Source: Pseudomonas abyssi
GTDB lineage: Bacteria > Pseudomonadota > Gammaproteobacteria > Pseudomonadales > Pseudomonadaceae
Assembly (NCBI RefSeq): GCF_002307495.1
Contig: NZ_NTMR01000009.1
Span: 186,001-250,000, forward strand
Reading direction: 5' to 3'
DNA: 64,000 nt
The notes beneath the pieces were generated by a model. It saw nothing but the letters and a program-made list of their open reading frames with translations, was not told the DNA's origin and searched no databases. Within the stretch, counting starts at the first letter, position 1, and every line of letters starts with the position of its first letter. Shown here one piece after another: positions 56,247-64,000 of the stretch. The position numbers and the translations under genes are program-made.

Positions 56247-56951
56247 TCACTCTTCGCGCGGCTTGATGGAGACCAGCTCCATATCAAACACCAGGATGGA
56301 ATTCGGCGGAATCACCGGGCTCGGGCTGCGCGGGCCGTACGCCAGCTCGGCGGGCACAGTGACGGTCCACTTGTCACCGACGTGCATCAGCTGCAGCACT
56401 TCTACCCAGCCCGGGATAACGCCGGCAACCGGTAACTCGGCCGGCTCGCCACGCTCAAGCGAGCTATCGAACACGGTGCCATCAACCAGACGGCCTTCGT
56501 AGTGCACCACAACAACATCGTCTGCCTGCGGCTGAGCTGCGCCCTCATCACCCGAGGTAACAACTTCGTACTGCAGGCCGGACTCAGTAGTGGTCACGCC
56601 GTCTTTGGCGGCATGCTCTTCCAGGTATTGCTTGTTGGCGTCCAGCGCTTCATTGGCCAGCGCCTCGGCGCGCTCCTGAGCGCGCTGCTGCAGCGCATTG
56701 AAGGCATTGGTCAGCTCTTCATCACCCACCCGCTGTTCCTGCTTGCCAAGGGCGTCCTGCAGGCCCAGCGCCAGCGCTTGCGGATCAATATCGTCCAGAC
56801 CGTCCTGCAACAGGCTCTGACCCATGTTAAGGCCGATGCCGTAAGAGGCTTGCTGGATTGGGGTGGTGAGTTCCGGTTGTTTTTCCTTGTCACACCCGGC
56901 CAGAACCAGAACACCGACTGCAACGCTGACTGCCAGCAAATTACGCTTCAT
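56247..56951 (-). CDS. FKBP-type peptidyl-prolyl isomerase lipoprotein (FklB/Mip-like)
   Basis: A 234-residue folding catalyst. The start at 56951 gives a lipoprotein signal (MKRNLLAVSVAVGVLVLAGC, Cys20); the longer frame to 57083 enters the tRNA promoter area. Residues about 30-125 are the helical dimerisation domain and about 130-234 the FKBP domain (VVVHYEGRLVDGTVFDSSLERGEPAELPVAGVIPGW...ELAYGPR). It probably assists proline isomerisation of envelope proteins. Confidence 0.92.
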   Translation of the reverse strand: MKRNLLAVSVAVGVLVLAGCDKEKQPELTTPIQQASYGIGLNMGQSLLQDGLDDIDPQALALGLQDALGKQEQRVGDEELTNAFNALQQRAQERAEALANEALDANKQYLEEHAAKDGVTTTESGLQYEVVTSGDEGAAQPQADDVVVVHYEGRLVDGTVFDSSLERGEPAELPVAGVIPGWVEVLQLMHVGDKWTVTVPAELAYGPRSPSPVIPPNSILVFDMELVSIKPREE

Positions 56952-57104
56952 GCTTACCTCAATAGACAGACCCGACACGGGCGAAAGAGTAAGCAGGCAG
57001 CTTAACAGGGCTTGCAGGTGCAGGCTACCGGGACAGCAACGAATGTGATTCTGTACCGAAGGCGGGAAAAAAGGATGAAGCAAGAGTACTGCAGGAGGGG
57101 GAAA

Positions 57105-57181
57105 TGGCGCAGCGGACGGGACTCGAACCCGCGACCCCCGGCGTGACAGGCCGGTATTCTAACCAACTGAACTACCGCTGC
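57105..57181 (-). tRNA. tRNA-Asp (anticodon GTC)
   Basis: A 77-base cloverleaf with encoded CCA. The anticodon loop CTGTCAC gives GTC. The acceptor stem GCAGCGG/CCGCTGC is perfect. It lies 13 bases downstream of tRNA-Val on the same strand. Confidence 0.97.
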
Positions 57182-57194
57182 GCTATTCTTCGAG

Positions 57195-57270
57195 TGGTGG
57201 GTGATGACGGGATCGAACCGCCGACCCTCTGCTTGTAAGGCAGATGCTCTCCCAGCTGAGCTAATCACCC
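57195..57270 (-). tRNA. tRNA-Val (anticodon TAC)
   Basis: A 76-base cloverleaf with encoded CCA. The anticodon loop CTTACAA gives TAC. The acceptor stem GGGTGAT/ATCACCC is perfect. It is probably cotranscribed with tRNA-Asp. Confidence 0.97.
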
Positions 57271-57517
57271 GTTTGCTCTCGAAGTGGTGCGCATTCTAGG
57301 GAGCTTTTCCGTATCTGGCAACACCTTTTTCAAAAAAAATTCAGGTTATTTCAATATCTTATTCCAACCCCCGGAAACACTGGCTGCCAACCGATGGCTG
57401 AGGCACTATTGGGCGCTTTCCCCGGGAAGCACAATCGAACCGACCCGCCCAGCGATGGCCGAGGAGGCTCCTTCGTTCGTTGCTTCCCAAGACCTTAGCA
57501 ACAGAAAGGACAGCACC

Positions 57518-58435
57518 ATGTGGTTTCGTAACCTGCTCATCTATCGCTTCAGCCAACCCGTTCCCTTCAGCGAATCCGAGCTGGTCGACGCGCTCGAACA
57601 GAAAGCCGCCCGCCCTTGCGCCAGCCAGGAGACTCATACCCTTGGCTGGACCACCCCCTGGGGCCGTCACTCGGAAAACCGCGTAGAGGTCAGCAACGGC
57701 TACTGGCTGATCGCCATGCGCAAGGAAGAGCGCATCCTGCCCGGCAGCGTGGTGAAAGAAGCACTGGCCGAGAAGGTCGAGGAGATCGAAAATCGCGACG
57801 CGCGCAAGATATACAAGAAAGAGCGCGATACGCTAAAGGACGACATCGTCATGTCGTTGCTGCCACGCGCCTTCACTCGCACTCAGACCACCTTTGCCTG
57901 CATCTGCCCGGCCGAAGGCTGGATCGCGGTCGACAGCTCCAGCCACAAGCGTGCCGAGGACCTGCTGAGCCTGCTGCGCGAATGCACCGGCTCGCTGCCC
58001 GTCCGCCCCTTGAACGTGAAGGCCGCGCCGGCTGCCTGCATGACCCAGTGGGTGAAGGAAAACCAGGCACCCGAGCAACTGCAGATCGGCGACGACTGCG
58101 AGCTGCGCGACACCAGTGAAGACGGCGGCGTGGTGCGCTGCAAACGTCAGGACCTGGCCAGCGACGAAATCCAGCTGCATCTGAGCGCCGGCAAGCAGGT
58201 CAGCCAACTGATGCTGCAATGGCAGGAGAAGCTCAGTTTCAGCCTGGACGACAAGCTGACACTCAAGCGTGTGAAGTTCGAGGATTTATTGCGCGACGAA
58301 GCGGAAGAAAATGGCGGCGACGACATGCTGAGCCAGCTGGACGCCAGTTTCACCATCATGGCCAGCACCCTCAGTGAGCTGATCCCCTCGCTCACCAACG
58401 CCCTGGGTGGCGAGGACATCCCGCAGGGCGTCTGA
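57518..58435 (+). CDS. rdgC: Recombination-associated protein RdgC
   Basis: A 305-residue nucleoid-associated protein that forms a ring around double-stranded DNA and inhibits RecA. The start at 57518 ([14 protein letters not shown]) is the family N terminus; the open frame back to 57284 is not conserved in character. Other marks are [42 protein letters not shown] and [18 protein letters not shown]. It is divergent from the tRNA pair. Confidence 0.95.
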   Translation: MWFRNLLIYRFSQPVPFSESELVDALEQKAARPCASQETHTLGWTTPWGRHSENRVEVSNGYWLIAMRKEERILPGSVVKEALAEKVEEIENRDARKIYKKERDTLKDDIVMSLLPRAFTRTQTTFACICPAEGWIAVDSSSHKRAEDLLSLLRECTGSLPVRPLNVKAAPAACMTQWVKENQAPEQLQIGDDCELRDTSEDGGVVRCKRQDLASDEIQLHLSAGKQVSQLMLQWQEKLSFSLDDKLTLKRVKFEDLLRDEAEENGGDDMLSQLDASFTIMASTLSELIPSLTNALGGEDIPQGV

Positions 58436-58561
58436 GCCGCTCCTGGATGCCGCGTGCGTGCCGACTGAAGCAGTCGGCACGCCCTCCTACCGTCGCTCTG
58501 GACTGTTCAATTCTCGCCGTCACAAGGCAGCCAGCCCTGACAGAACAAGGGTTACAGAGAG

Positions 58562-58596
58562 CTATCCACAATATCTGTGGATAACTTTGTGGATAG
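58562..58596. promoter_or_regulatory. Cluster of three DnaA boxes
   Basis: CTATCCACA (58562-58570, forward), TTATCCACA (58576-58584, reverse, full consensus) and CTATCCACA (58588-58596, reverse). Three within 35 bases is more than expected by chance. Possible DnaA titration or regulatory site. Confidence 0.6.
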
Positions 58597-58751
58597 CCTG
58601 ATCAAAAGCACCTCAAAGCTATAGAGACTGGGCCACCCTCTCAGAATGGTTAAAATTTAACCTATTTTTTTCCCTTTAAAATCAATGGCTTACTTTGCTC
58701 GCAAGAATATCAATCACTTACAAGCCGACTTGACGAATTCATGACAGCACG

Positions 58752-58777
58752 CCCCAGGTTTGTGCACAAACCTGGGG
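58752..58777. repeat. 26-bp perfect palindrome
   Basis: CCCCAGGTTTGTG followed directly by its exact complement, with no loop and no T-run. Such symmetry suggests a binding site for a dimeric protein or a cruciform rather than a terminator. It lies about 75 bases after the stop of the T2SS-linked lipoprotein gene (minus strand). Confidence 0.6.
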
Positions 58778-58853
58778 ACGTCAGCCCTGATCCAGGGCAA
58801 GTTTTTCTCAAAACAAGCCATAAAATGCTTGACTCTGAAGGACAAGCTCAGCT

Positions 58854-59498
58854 CTACAGCCCCTGATAATCCATCAGCCAGGCAATGGCGGCCGCCGCCG
58901 CTGGTGTGCGCGGGTAGTTGTCTCGCAGATAGCGCATGCGGCGCTCCGCTCGCGCCTTCTGACCATGCTCCGCATCCACCAGTGCGAGGTCATACTCGGC
59001 CTGAGCCATGCCCTGCAGAATGGCTTCCATACGGGTAGCCAGTTCACTGCGATACTGCGACTGCGGATAGGCACGTACAAAGGCGACCATCTGGCTGTGC
59101 GCCAGGCGGCCTTGCTCCAGACGCTGCACACTGTCGCCAGCCGCAAGTTCAAACCGCGCATAGGGAATCAACGCGGCCAGATAGGCGGCGTAGTCTTGAT
59201 CGGCTCGCTGGGCAAAATGGTTCTGATAGTCCACCAGCAGCTGCTCGCTAAGGCCCAGACGGCCATTGGTCAGACATTGATAGGCCGCCTCCAGGTGCAG
59301 CGAGGCCTGCTGAGCCGCCACCACCTCATTGCTCAGCTCCGGCGTACACTGCCCCATACTCAGCCGTGCTCTCAGATCGGCCAGCGACGAGTCGCTCGGC
59401 TGGCTCACCCGGTTACCGGCGCAGCCGCCCAACACCAGGGCCAATGCCATCACACCGGCAGACCGCAGCACCACTCCCATAGTCCACTCCTTGCTCAT
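58854..59498 (-). CDS. T2SS-coupled lipoprotein, TPR-like, unknown role
   Basis: A 214-residue lipoprotein (lipobox LGGC, Cys26; ATG at 59480 is an alternative start). The rest is helical with repeated TPR/BamD-like segments (AYQCLTNGRLGLSEQLLVDYQNHF; AEYDLALVDAEHGQKARAERRMRYLRDNYPRTPAA). Its ATG overlaps the gspN stop, so it is made with the type II secretion system. It could be a pilotin-like or assembly factor; this is inference from coupling. It is the last gene of the operon. Confidence 0.78.
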   Translation of the reverse strand: MSKEWTMGVVLRSAGVMALALVLGGCAGNRVSQPSDSSLADLRARLSMGQCTPELSNEVVAAQQASLHLEAAYQCLTNGRLGLSEQLLVDYQNHFAQRADQDYAAYLAALIPYARFELAAGDSVQRLEQGRLAHSQMVAFVRAYPQSQYRSELATRMEAILQGMAQAEYDLALVDAEHGQKARAERRMRYLRDNYPRTPAAAAAIAWLMDYQGL

Positions 59499-60250
59499 TG
59501 CAGATTAGCCCGCCAGCGTACCCACCCTTCGGCATCCGCACGCCCCAGCAGGCCGAGCCCTTCGGCCAGCGCGGGCTCTGCCTCCGGGCGAGCCTGCAGC
59601 CGGGTATCCAGTTTCAGAGGCGCCGCCGGCTGCCAGCGTGCACTGCCCTGCAAACCCAGCGGACCGCCGTTGTCGGCCAAGGTCATCACCAACCAACCGT
59701 TGTCCTGGCTCAGCGTAGCGCCCAGGTCCCCCAGCGCCAGCGGGTTGGGTAAGCCACCACCGGCATTTTGCCAGCCGATGCGTCCAGTAGCCCGTGTTAC
59801 CTCCCGAAAATCCTGCAATTGCAGCTCACTGATATCCAACAGCCAGTCGCCCTGCAGCACAAAGGGCGCCTTGTTGACCTGCGCCATGCTGGCTGCATCG
59901 AGATAGCCATTGACCTGCTGCAGGGTAATGCTGCCAAGGCCGGCGCGGACCAATGCTCGCACCTGGCCCTTGCGCGGCCGCCAGCTGAGGTCCAGCACCA
60001 CCTCCCCGCGCAGCAGCCCGCCTGGCTGCCAATCCCAGCTGAGACCGCCCTGATCAATACCAGCGACCTGCATGCGCGCCACCTCACCCTGCCACAGGGT
60101 GCCGCGCAACCCGGTCAGCTCAACACGGGTGGGCAGATGCCCTTTTAACGACTGCCAAACCAGGGTGGCCGGAAGATTGGCCAGCAGGGTCGCCAGCAGG
60201 ACCAGCGTCGCCAGCAACCACAACCTTTTGCCTCGGATCCAGCCACTCAT
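59495..60250 (-). CDS. gspN: Type II secretion protein GspN
   Basis: A 251-residue protein with one N-terminal membrane helix (LWLLATLVLLATLLANLPATLVW) and a periplasmic beta-rich domain containing the family motif LRGTLWQGEVARMQVAG...LSWDWQP. GspN is optional in many systems and its role is unsettled. It overlaps gspM and the lipoprotein gene by 4 bases each. Confidence 0.88.
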   Translation of the reverse strand: MSGWIRGKRLWLLATLVLLATLLANLPATLVWQSLKGHLPTRVELTGLRGTLWQGEVARMQVAGIDQGGLSWDWQPGGLLRGEVVLDLSWRPRKGQVRALVRAGLGSITLQQVNGYLDAASMAQVNKAPFVLQGDWLLDISELQLQDFREVTRATGRIGWQNAGGGLPNPLALGDLGATLSQDNGWLVMTLADNGGPLGLQGSARWQPAAPLKLDTRLQARPEAEPALAEGLGLLGRADAEGWVRWRANLQ

Positions 60251-60732
60251 TGGCTACGCTCCACCAAAATGCGAGCGGCGACCTGACCGGGCGCCTCAGC
60301 CACGTCAATGGACAACTGGGACACCTGTAAACCCTGCCGCAGTTCCAGGTCGGCCAGCCAGCTCATCAGCGGGTCAAACCCCACCTGGTCAAAGCTCAGC
60401 CGCGCACCGTCGCCTTCGGGTTGCACGCGGGTCAGGGCCTGCCGCAGGCCGGCGGCGTTGGCCGACACCTCGATCAGCGTCAACACCGATCCTTGCGCGG
60501 GTACGCCACCGCCGCTCGGTGCCAGACGCGCACGACGGCGAACATCATCGGCTACCTGATCCATCCAGACCGCTTCAGCCGAGAGTCGGGCCACTTCCGC
60601 GCGCAAGGCACTGCGTCCCTGCACCAGAGGCTCCCAGACCGCCACCCAGATCACAATCAGCGCCAGCACCACGCCACCGCCCATCAGAATAAACCGCTCT
60701 CTGGCGGCCAGCCCCGCCCACCAGGCCTTCAT
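60247..60732 (-). CDS. gspM: Type II secretion inner-membrane protein GspM
   Basis: A 161-residue protein with one membrane helix (residues about 14-33, FILMGGGVVLALIVIWVAV) and a small periplasmic ferredoxin-like domain. It stabilises GspL in the inner-membrane platform. It overlaps gspL and gspN by 4 bases each. Confidence 0.88.
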   Translation of the reverse strand: MKAWWAGLAARERFILMGGGVVLALIVIWVAVWEPLVQGRSALRAEVARLSAEAVWMDQVADDVRRRARLAPSGGGVPAQGSVLTLIEVSANAAGLRQALTRVQPEGDGARLSFDQVGFDPLMSWLADLELRQGLQVSQLSIDVAEAPGQVAARILVERSQ

Positions 60733-61952
60733 GACTCACTCCTTGCGATACGAATCCGCGCGCTGACGCCGCCATTTTCCGAGTCGGCGCCTTCCAGGTT
60801 TTCGGTGATACCTGCGCTTGCCGACAAGGCCGCGCGCAGTTTTTCCAGCTCGGCGAAACTGGCTACCTTCAACTCGACATCCAGCGCATCGACGCTGCCG
60901 CGCAACTGACGTATTTCCACACCGGCCTGCCCTTTCACGCTGGCAAAGAATGCATGCAGCAGCATGCCTGCACCGGCCTGAACCTGACCATTGGAGCCTT
61001 GTAGCTGCTGCTGAAACTGCACCAGCGGATCCTGCATACGCGCCCCGGGCAGGGCACGGGAAAAGGTGGCATCAATCTGGCTACGCAGGGCGTCGCGCTC
61101 GTCAATGAGTGCCGCGCGCTCAGCGCCCAGCCAGCCAACAGCCAACAGCAAAACCACACCGGCAGCAGCCATTACCGGTCGCAATTTACGCCAGGGCGGA
61201 GCCGCCATACTCACCGCATAGGGGCCGGTCAGCAGGTTGAAGGGTGCCGCCACGCTCAAGTGCTGCTGCAGACTCACCGCCGCCTCGGCAGGCGCTACGG
61301 CTACTAGTCGGGTGTCCGCAGGCACGCCGGCCTGCAACGCGTTGATGTCGCTGTCCGGCGCTTCCAGCACCCGCTGCTCGGGTGCCAGCAGCTGCAGGCG
61401 ATTGCCCAGCCAGAACGACAGTAGCGCTTGCTCCAGCAGCACCGGTTCCTCGTCGCTGGCGCAGACCAGCCAGCCTGGTGCCTGCGGCCAATCCAGCGCG
61501 ATCAGGCGCAGCCCCTCGGCCGGCGCCTGATCGGCGTACAGTGCCGCCAACGGCAACAGCGCCTCAACACGCAGCCCGGCCTGGGCGAAGCGTTCGGTCC
61601 AACGGGTCATCACGCTGTGCTCGACAACGGCAGCACTGACGCGGCCATCATCGCGCCTGGGCCCCATGACGATGTGCAGGTCGTCCAGCTCCTGACTCAG
61701 GCGTTCTTCCAGCGCGTAGGGCAGCGCCGCACGCAAGGCGGCCGCGCGCTGGCCTGGCAACGTCACCCGATGCAGGCCGACGCCCTCGGGCAACAGCGCG
61801 CGCACCCGCTCTCCGGCAAAGCGCTGCCGCAAAGCGTCAAGGCTGTCGCAGCCCTGCTCAAGGGGCTGCCCCTCGCGCCCCAGGCGCCACCAATGCAATG
61901 GCTCGTCCTGCTCGGAAGCAGCGGCTACTGCGGACAAAAGCACTATCAACAT
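60729..61952 (-). CDS. gspL: Type II secretion inner-membrane protein GspL
   Basis: A 407-residue protein linking the cytoplasmic ATPase GspE to the membrane platform. An actin-like cytoplasmic domain (residues about 15-240, with LLPEGVGLHRVTLPGQRAAALRAALPYALEE) is followed by a membrane helix (near 260-280, VMAAAGVVLLLAVGWLGA) and a periplasmic domain that pairs with GspM. It follows gspK by 19 bases. Confidence 0.91.
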   Translation of the reverse strand: MLIVLLSAVAAASEQDEPLHWWRLGREGQPLEQGCDSLDALRQRFAGERVRALLPEGVGLHRVTLPGQRAAALRAALPYALEERLSQELDDLHIVMGPRRDDGRVSAAVVEHSVMTRWTERFAQAGLRVEALLPLAALYADQAPAEGLRLIALDWPQAPGWLVCASDEEPVLLEQALLSFWLGNRLQLLAPEQRVLEAPDSDINALQAGVPADTRLVAVAPAEAAVSLQQHLSVAAPFNLLTGPYAVSMAAPPWRKLRPVMAAAGVVLLLAVGWLGAERAALIDERDALRSQIDATFSRALPGARMQDPLVQFQQQLQGSNGQVQAGAGMLLHAFFASVKGQAGVEIRQLRGSVDALDVELKVASFAELEKLRAALSASAGITENLEGADSENGGVSARIRIARSES

Positions 61953-61971
61953 GCACGCATTCCTGTTGTTG

Positions 61972-62772
61972 TCACGGCTCGCAGGCCGTCTGTTCGCGCA
62001 ACACTACCTTGCCATTCGGCGCATCCAGCAGTGTGCACTGATAAAACTGTCGTTCGCCGAAGCTGGCTACCACCTGCAGCCGCATGAACCAGGGCGCGTC
62101 GCCACCCACACCCTGATCGGCAAAAATCTCCTGCATCAACTCGCTGCTGCGCTCCAGATCAATCGGGCTCTGGTCCGACGGATAAGCCGTCACATAAGGC
62201 GCCAGCGCCTGCCAGGCTTCGGGCGTCATGCCGCTGACGGCGTTGAGTTCCGAGGCCACCAACATGGTCCGGTTGGCCGACAGGCGCGGCGGCGTGTCCA
62301 GTTGATACACAGCGTCATCGGTTTCCGGATCCATCCAGTCACTGACCGCCAGCGCCAGCTGACTGCCTGGTGGCAGACTGACGCCGGCGTCACGTCCCAC
62401 CCGATCGACCAACTGGGCAAACAGCGCCTGCTGTCGTTCATCGCCGCCCGCCAGCGCATTGAGATTGAAGCGGCAACGCATGTCATCCAGGGTGGCCTGC
62501 AGCTGCACCTGATCGACCTCAAAGGGCAATACCGGGGACAGGCAGGTATCCCAGATCAGATCGTCCGGGCCGTCCGCCTGCTCCAGAACCTGCAGCACCA
62601 TTTTTTCCGCACCCAGGGCAATTTCCCGCGACAGGTCCCGCTCGAATACCGCGCTGCTGCGGCGAATATCGGCCTGCCCGCGCATGGCCATACCCACCGC
62701 CGCCGTCACCGCCAACGCGACAATCAGCAGCGCGGTAATCAGGGCCACACCCTGCTGCCGTTGACGCTTCAT
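61972..62772 (-). CDS. gspK: Type II secretion minor pseudopilin GspK
   Basis: A 266-residue pseudopilin at the pilus tip. The prepilin site is QQG-VALITALLIVALAV; like other GspK it lacks the Glu at +5. The large helical domain (LNALAGGDERQQALFAQLVDRVG...SDWMDPETDD...SELNAVSGM) holds the calcium-site region. It is shorter than the ~320-residue enterobacterial protein but complete at both ends. Overlaps gspJ by 4 bases. Confidence 0.92.
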   Translation of the reverse strand: MKRQRQQGVALITALLIVALAVTAAVGMAMRGQADIRRSSAVFERDLSREIALGAEKMVLQVLEQADGPDDLIWDTCLSPVLPFEVDQVQLQATLDDMRCRFNLNALAGGDERQQALFAQLVDRVGRDAGVSLPPGSQLALAVSDWMDPETDDAVYQLDTPPRLSANRTMLVASELNAVSGMTPEAWQALAPYVTAYPSDQSPIDLERSSELMQEIFADQGVGGDAPWFMRLQVVASFGERQFYQCTLLDAPNGKVVLREQTACEP

Positions 62773-63389
62773 TGGCCCACCGCGATCAGGCGCCGGATCT
62801 GCCCCAGACGCGGCAACTCCAGCACCACTTCAACGGCCAGGGGCAGTTGGCTGGACTGCGGATCCAGGTCGGCCGGCGGCCAGCTGTCGACCCGCTCCAG
62901 CCCGCTGGCACCACGCACGATAAAGTGAAAGCTGCTATCCACACCCAGCTGCTCGTCTTCACCCACCAGCTCGGCAAAGGGCTGCATGCGACGGCTGTCG
63001 GCATCAGCGATATCCACACCCGGCCAGAGATCGCGCTCCAGCCCTCGCTCGGTCAGACGCCAGGCGGTGCGCCGCAGACGCTCGGTGCCGCCAGCACCGG
63101 CACGCACCAGCTCCAGCAGAGGGTAATCATCCGAGCCGGGCAGCAGTCGCAGTGGCGGCAGGCGATCGCCAAACTCGTCACGCACACGGATATCCACCAG
63201 TTGCGACAGGTCACGCTCCAGCACGCTCAGACTGACCTGCAGGTCAGCCAATACCTGGGCGTGCTCACGGCTGACCTCGTTCACCTGCAGCACCGAACGC
63301 AGCCCCTGATAAGCGACCACACTCATGATCGCGAACACGGCCATCGCCACCAGCAGCTCCAGCAGGGTAACCCCCCCTTGCCGCGTCAT
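62769..63389 (-). CDS. gspJ: Type II secretion minor pseudopilin GspJ
   Basis: A 206-residue pseudopilin. The prepilin peptidase site is QGG-VTLLELLVAMAVFAIMSV, with Glu at +5. It forms the tip complex with GspI and GspK. The central LERDLSQLVDIRVRDEFG and ARGAGGTERLRRTAWRL-like segments are typical. It overlaps gspI by 4 bases. Confidence 0.93.
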   Translation of the reverse strand: MTRQGGVTLLELLVAMAVFAIMSVVAYQGLRSVLQVNEVSREHAQVLADLQVSLSVLERDLSQLVDIRVRDEFGDRLPPLRLLPGSDDYPLLELVRAGAGGTERLRRTAWRLTERGLERDLWPGVDIADADSRRMQPFAELVGEDEQLGVDSSFHFIVRGASGLERVDSWPPADLDPQSSQLPLAVEVVLELPRLGQIRRLIAVGQ

Positions 63390-63775
63390 GGCAGGACAAA
63401 CCCGCTGACCAGCGCCCGCTGTTCAGTCTCGCCGCCGGGCATCAGCCATACCCGAATATCGATACGCTTGACCGCTGGCAGCGGAAACGGCGCCTTGGCC
63501 GTGTAATCGCTGATGCTGGCCTGATAACCAAACTGGTAAGGCCCCATAGTGCTGTTGCCGCGCAGATCGCCGTCGGCGGCCGGCCGCATGCCGGACTGGT
63601 ACTCGGCCAGCAGGTTGCTGCCAGCCCAGTGCGCCAGGGTTCTCTCCTGCAGATAGGCACTGTTGCGCGCATGGTCACTGCCCGCCTTTACCAGCGCAGC
63701 CAGTGCCACAGCCAGAATGGTCAGCGCCACCAGCACTTCGAGCAGGGTAAAGCCGGCGTGCTTACGGGCGTTCAC
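63386..63775 (-). CDS. gspI: Type II secretion minor pseudopilin GspI
   Basis: A 129-residue pseudopilin that nucleates the tip complex. The cleavage site is HAG-FTLLEVLVALTILAVALAAL, with Glu at +5. The start codon is GTG at 63775. It overlaps gspH by 14 bases and gspJ by 4. Confidence 0.93.
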   Translation of the reverse strand: MNARKHAGFTLLEVLVALTILAVALAALVKAGSDHARNSAYLQERTLAHWAGSNLLAEYQSGMRPAADGDLRGNSTMGPYQFGYQASISDYTAKAPFPLPAVKRIDIRVWLMPGGETEQRALVSGFVLP

Positions 63776-64000
63776 TGAGTACCTCGATCTGACCGTTCAG
63801 GTCGGTCCTGATATAGCGCTTGAGATTGCCCTTGGTTTCAGTCAGCACAATCAGTCCAGGCGTCATCTCGCCGGTATTGCCCAACCGTATCTGCGGTGTC
63901 CAGGCGGTGCTGCCGGACAGCCGACCAGCCTGCTCATCGGCCTCAAAGTCCAGCTCAATCAGTCCCTCTGGCAGCCAGTGCGGGCCGAGCTGCGGGTCCT
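63762..64000 (-). CDS. gspH: Type II secretion minor pseudopilin GspH, C-terminal part (cut by window edge)
   Basis: The last 78 codons of an open frame that enters from the right edge and stops at 63762-63764, inside the start of gspI. The visible part (DPQLGPHWLPEGLIELDFEADEQ...LVLTETKGNLKRYIRTDLNGQIEVLSERP) fits the C-terminal beta domain of GspH, and the gene order H-I-J-K-L-M-N supports it. The N-terminal prepilin signal is outside the window. Confidence 0.8.
   Translation of the reverse strand, partial: DPQLGPHWLPEGLIELDFEADEQAGRLSGSTAWTPQIRLGNTGEMTPGLIVLTETKGNLKRYIRTDLNGQIEVLSERP

Larger units (their letters stand above)
58436..58853. other. Gene-free region with hairpin, DnaA boxes and AT-rich stretch
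   Basis: 418 bases. 58456-58482 is a 12-bp perfect hairpin (GCGTGCCGACTG, loop AAG) with a CCTCCTAC tail that resembles pseudomonad REP elements and may end rdgC. Three DnaA boxes lie at 58562-58596. 58648-58662 is GGTTAAAATTTAACC, inside an AT-rich segment. A 26-bp palindrome is at 58752-58777. No ORF is credible. Confidence 0.6.

Noticed and set aside
58562-58777. Chromosomal replication origin
   Set aside because: No dnaA, dnaN, gyrB or rpmH nearby and only three boxes; reported as a DnaA-box cluster instead.

Overview
The window looks like chromosomal DNA from a Pseudomonas-lineage gammaproteobacterium. Gene order matches pseudomonads in several blocks: flgBCDE-flgFGHIJKL next to cheR-cheV-flgA-flgM-flgN-flgZ; alaS-lysC-csrA-tRNA-Ser-tRNA-Arg x4; aruC-aruF-aruG; an lpxL-type gene with minCDE, rluA-type and M18 peptidase genes; and prc followed by an EAL/GGDEF gene. 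An AmrZ orthologue points the same way. A Na+-pumping oxaloacetate decarboxylase operon (oadGAB) suggests a marine or salt-adapted branch such as Halopseudomonas; that placement is inference. No prophage, CRISPR array or intact IS was seen.

Layout. 1-2.2 kb: the end of a copper P-type ATPase, a CueR-like regulator and a LysR regulator. 2.2-17.8 kb: flagellar genes, with two strong sigma-54 promoters (before flgB and flgF), a sigma-28 promoter before flgM, and a cluster of CGGCAA motifs near each sigma-54 promoter. 17.8-21.3 kb: an MFS transporter, a Xre/RES toxin-antitoxin pair, tRNA-Arg(CCT) and amrZ. 21.4-26.2 kb: oadGAB and mgtE. 26.4-31.5 kb: four identical tRNA-Arg(ACG) genes, each with its own promoter and terminator, then tRNA-Ser, csrA, lysC and alaS. 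31.5-36.4 kb: a three-armed foldback repeat, then aruG, aruF, aruC and an argR-like regulator. 36.5-40.7 kb: a thiolase, a second type of foldback repeat, an SDR, a tRNA-modifying DTW protein, a degenerate foldback relative, and a 38-residue membrane protein that I read as CcoM, preceded by an Anr/FNR-type box.

40.9-50 kb: rapA, a patatin phospholipase, an LpxL-type acyltransferase, minCDE, a pseudouridine synthase and an M18 aminopeptidase. 50-56 kb: a quinone oxidoreductase, prc, an EAL-CBS-GGDEF protein and a small periplasmic binding protein. 56-58.9 kb: an FKBP lipoprotein, tRNA-Asp, tRNA-Val and rdgC, with DnaA-box clusters on both sides and a 26-bp perfect palindrome. 58.9-64 kb: a tightly coupled type II secretion operon (gspH to gspN) ending in a lipoprotein gene of unknown role.

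How the genes work together: the flagellar block is a staged regulon, with sigma-54 genes for the hook-basal body and FlgM/FlgN for sigma-28 timing and filament-junction assembly. CheR, CheV and the PilZ protein FlgZ add chemotaxis and c-di-GMP control. AmrZ, CsrA and the EAL-GGDEF protein are further motility/biofilm regulators. The most useful second-look items are the two families of structured foldback repeats, the CGGCAA clusters, the unannotated ccoM with its Anr-like box, the T2SS-coupled lipoprotein, and the DnaA-box/palindrome region near rdgC.
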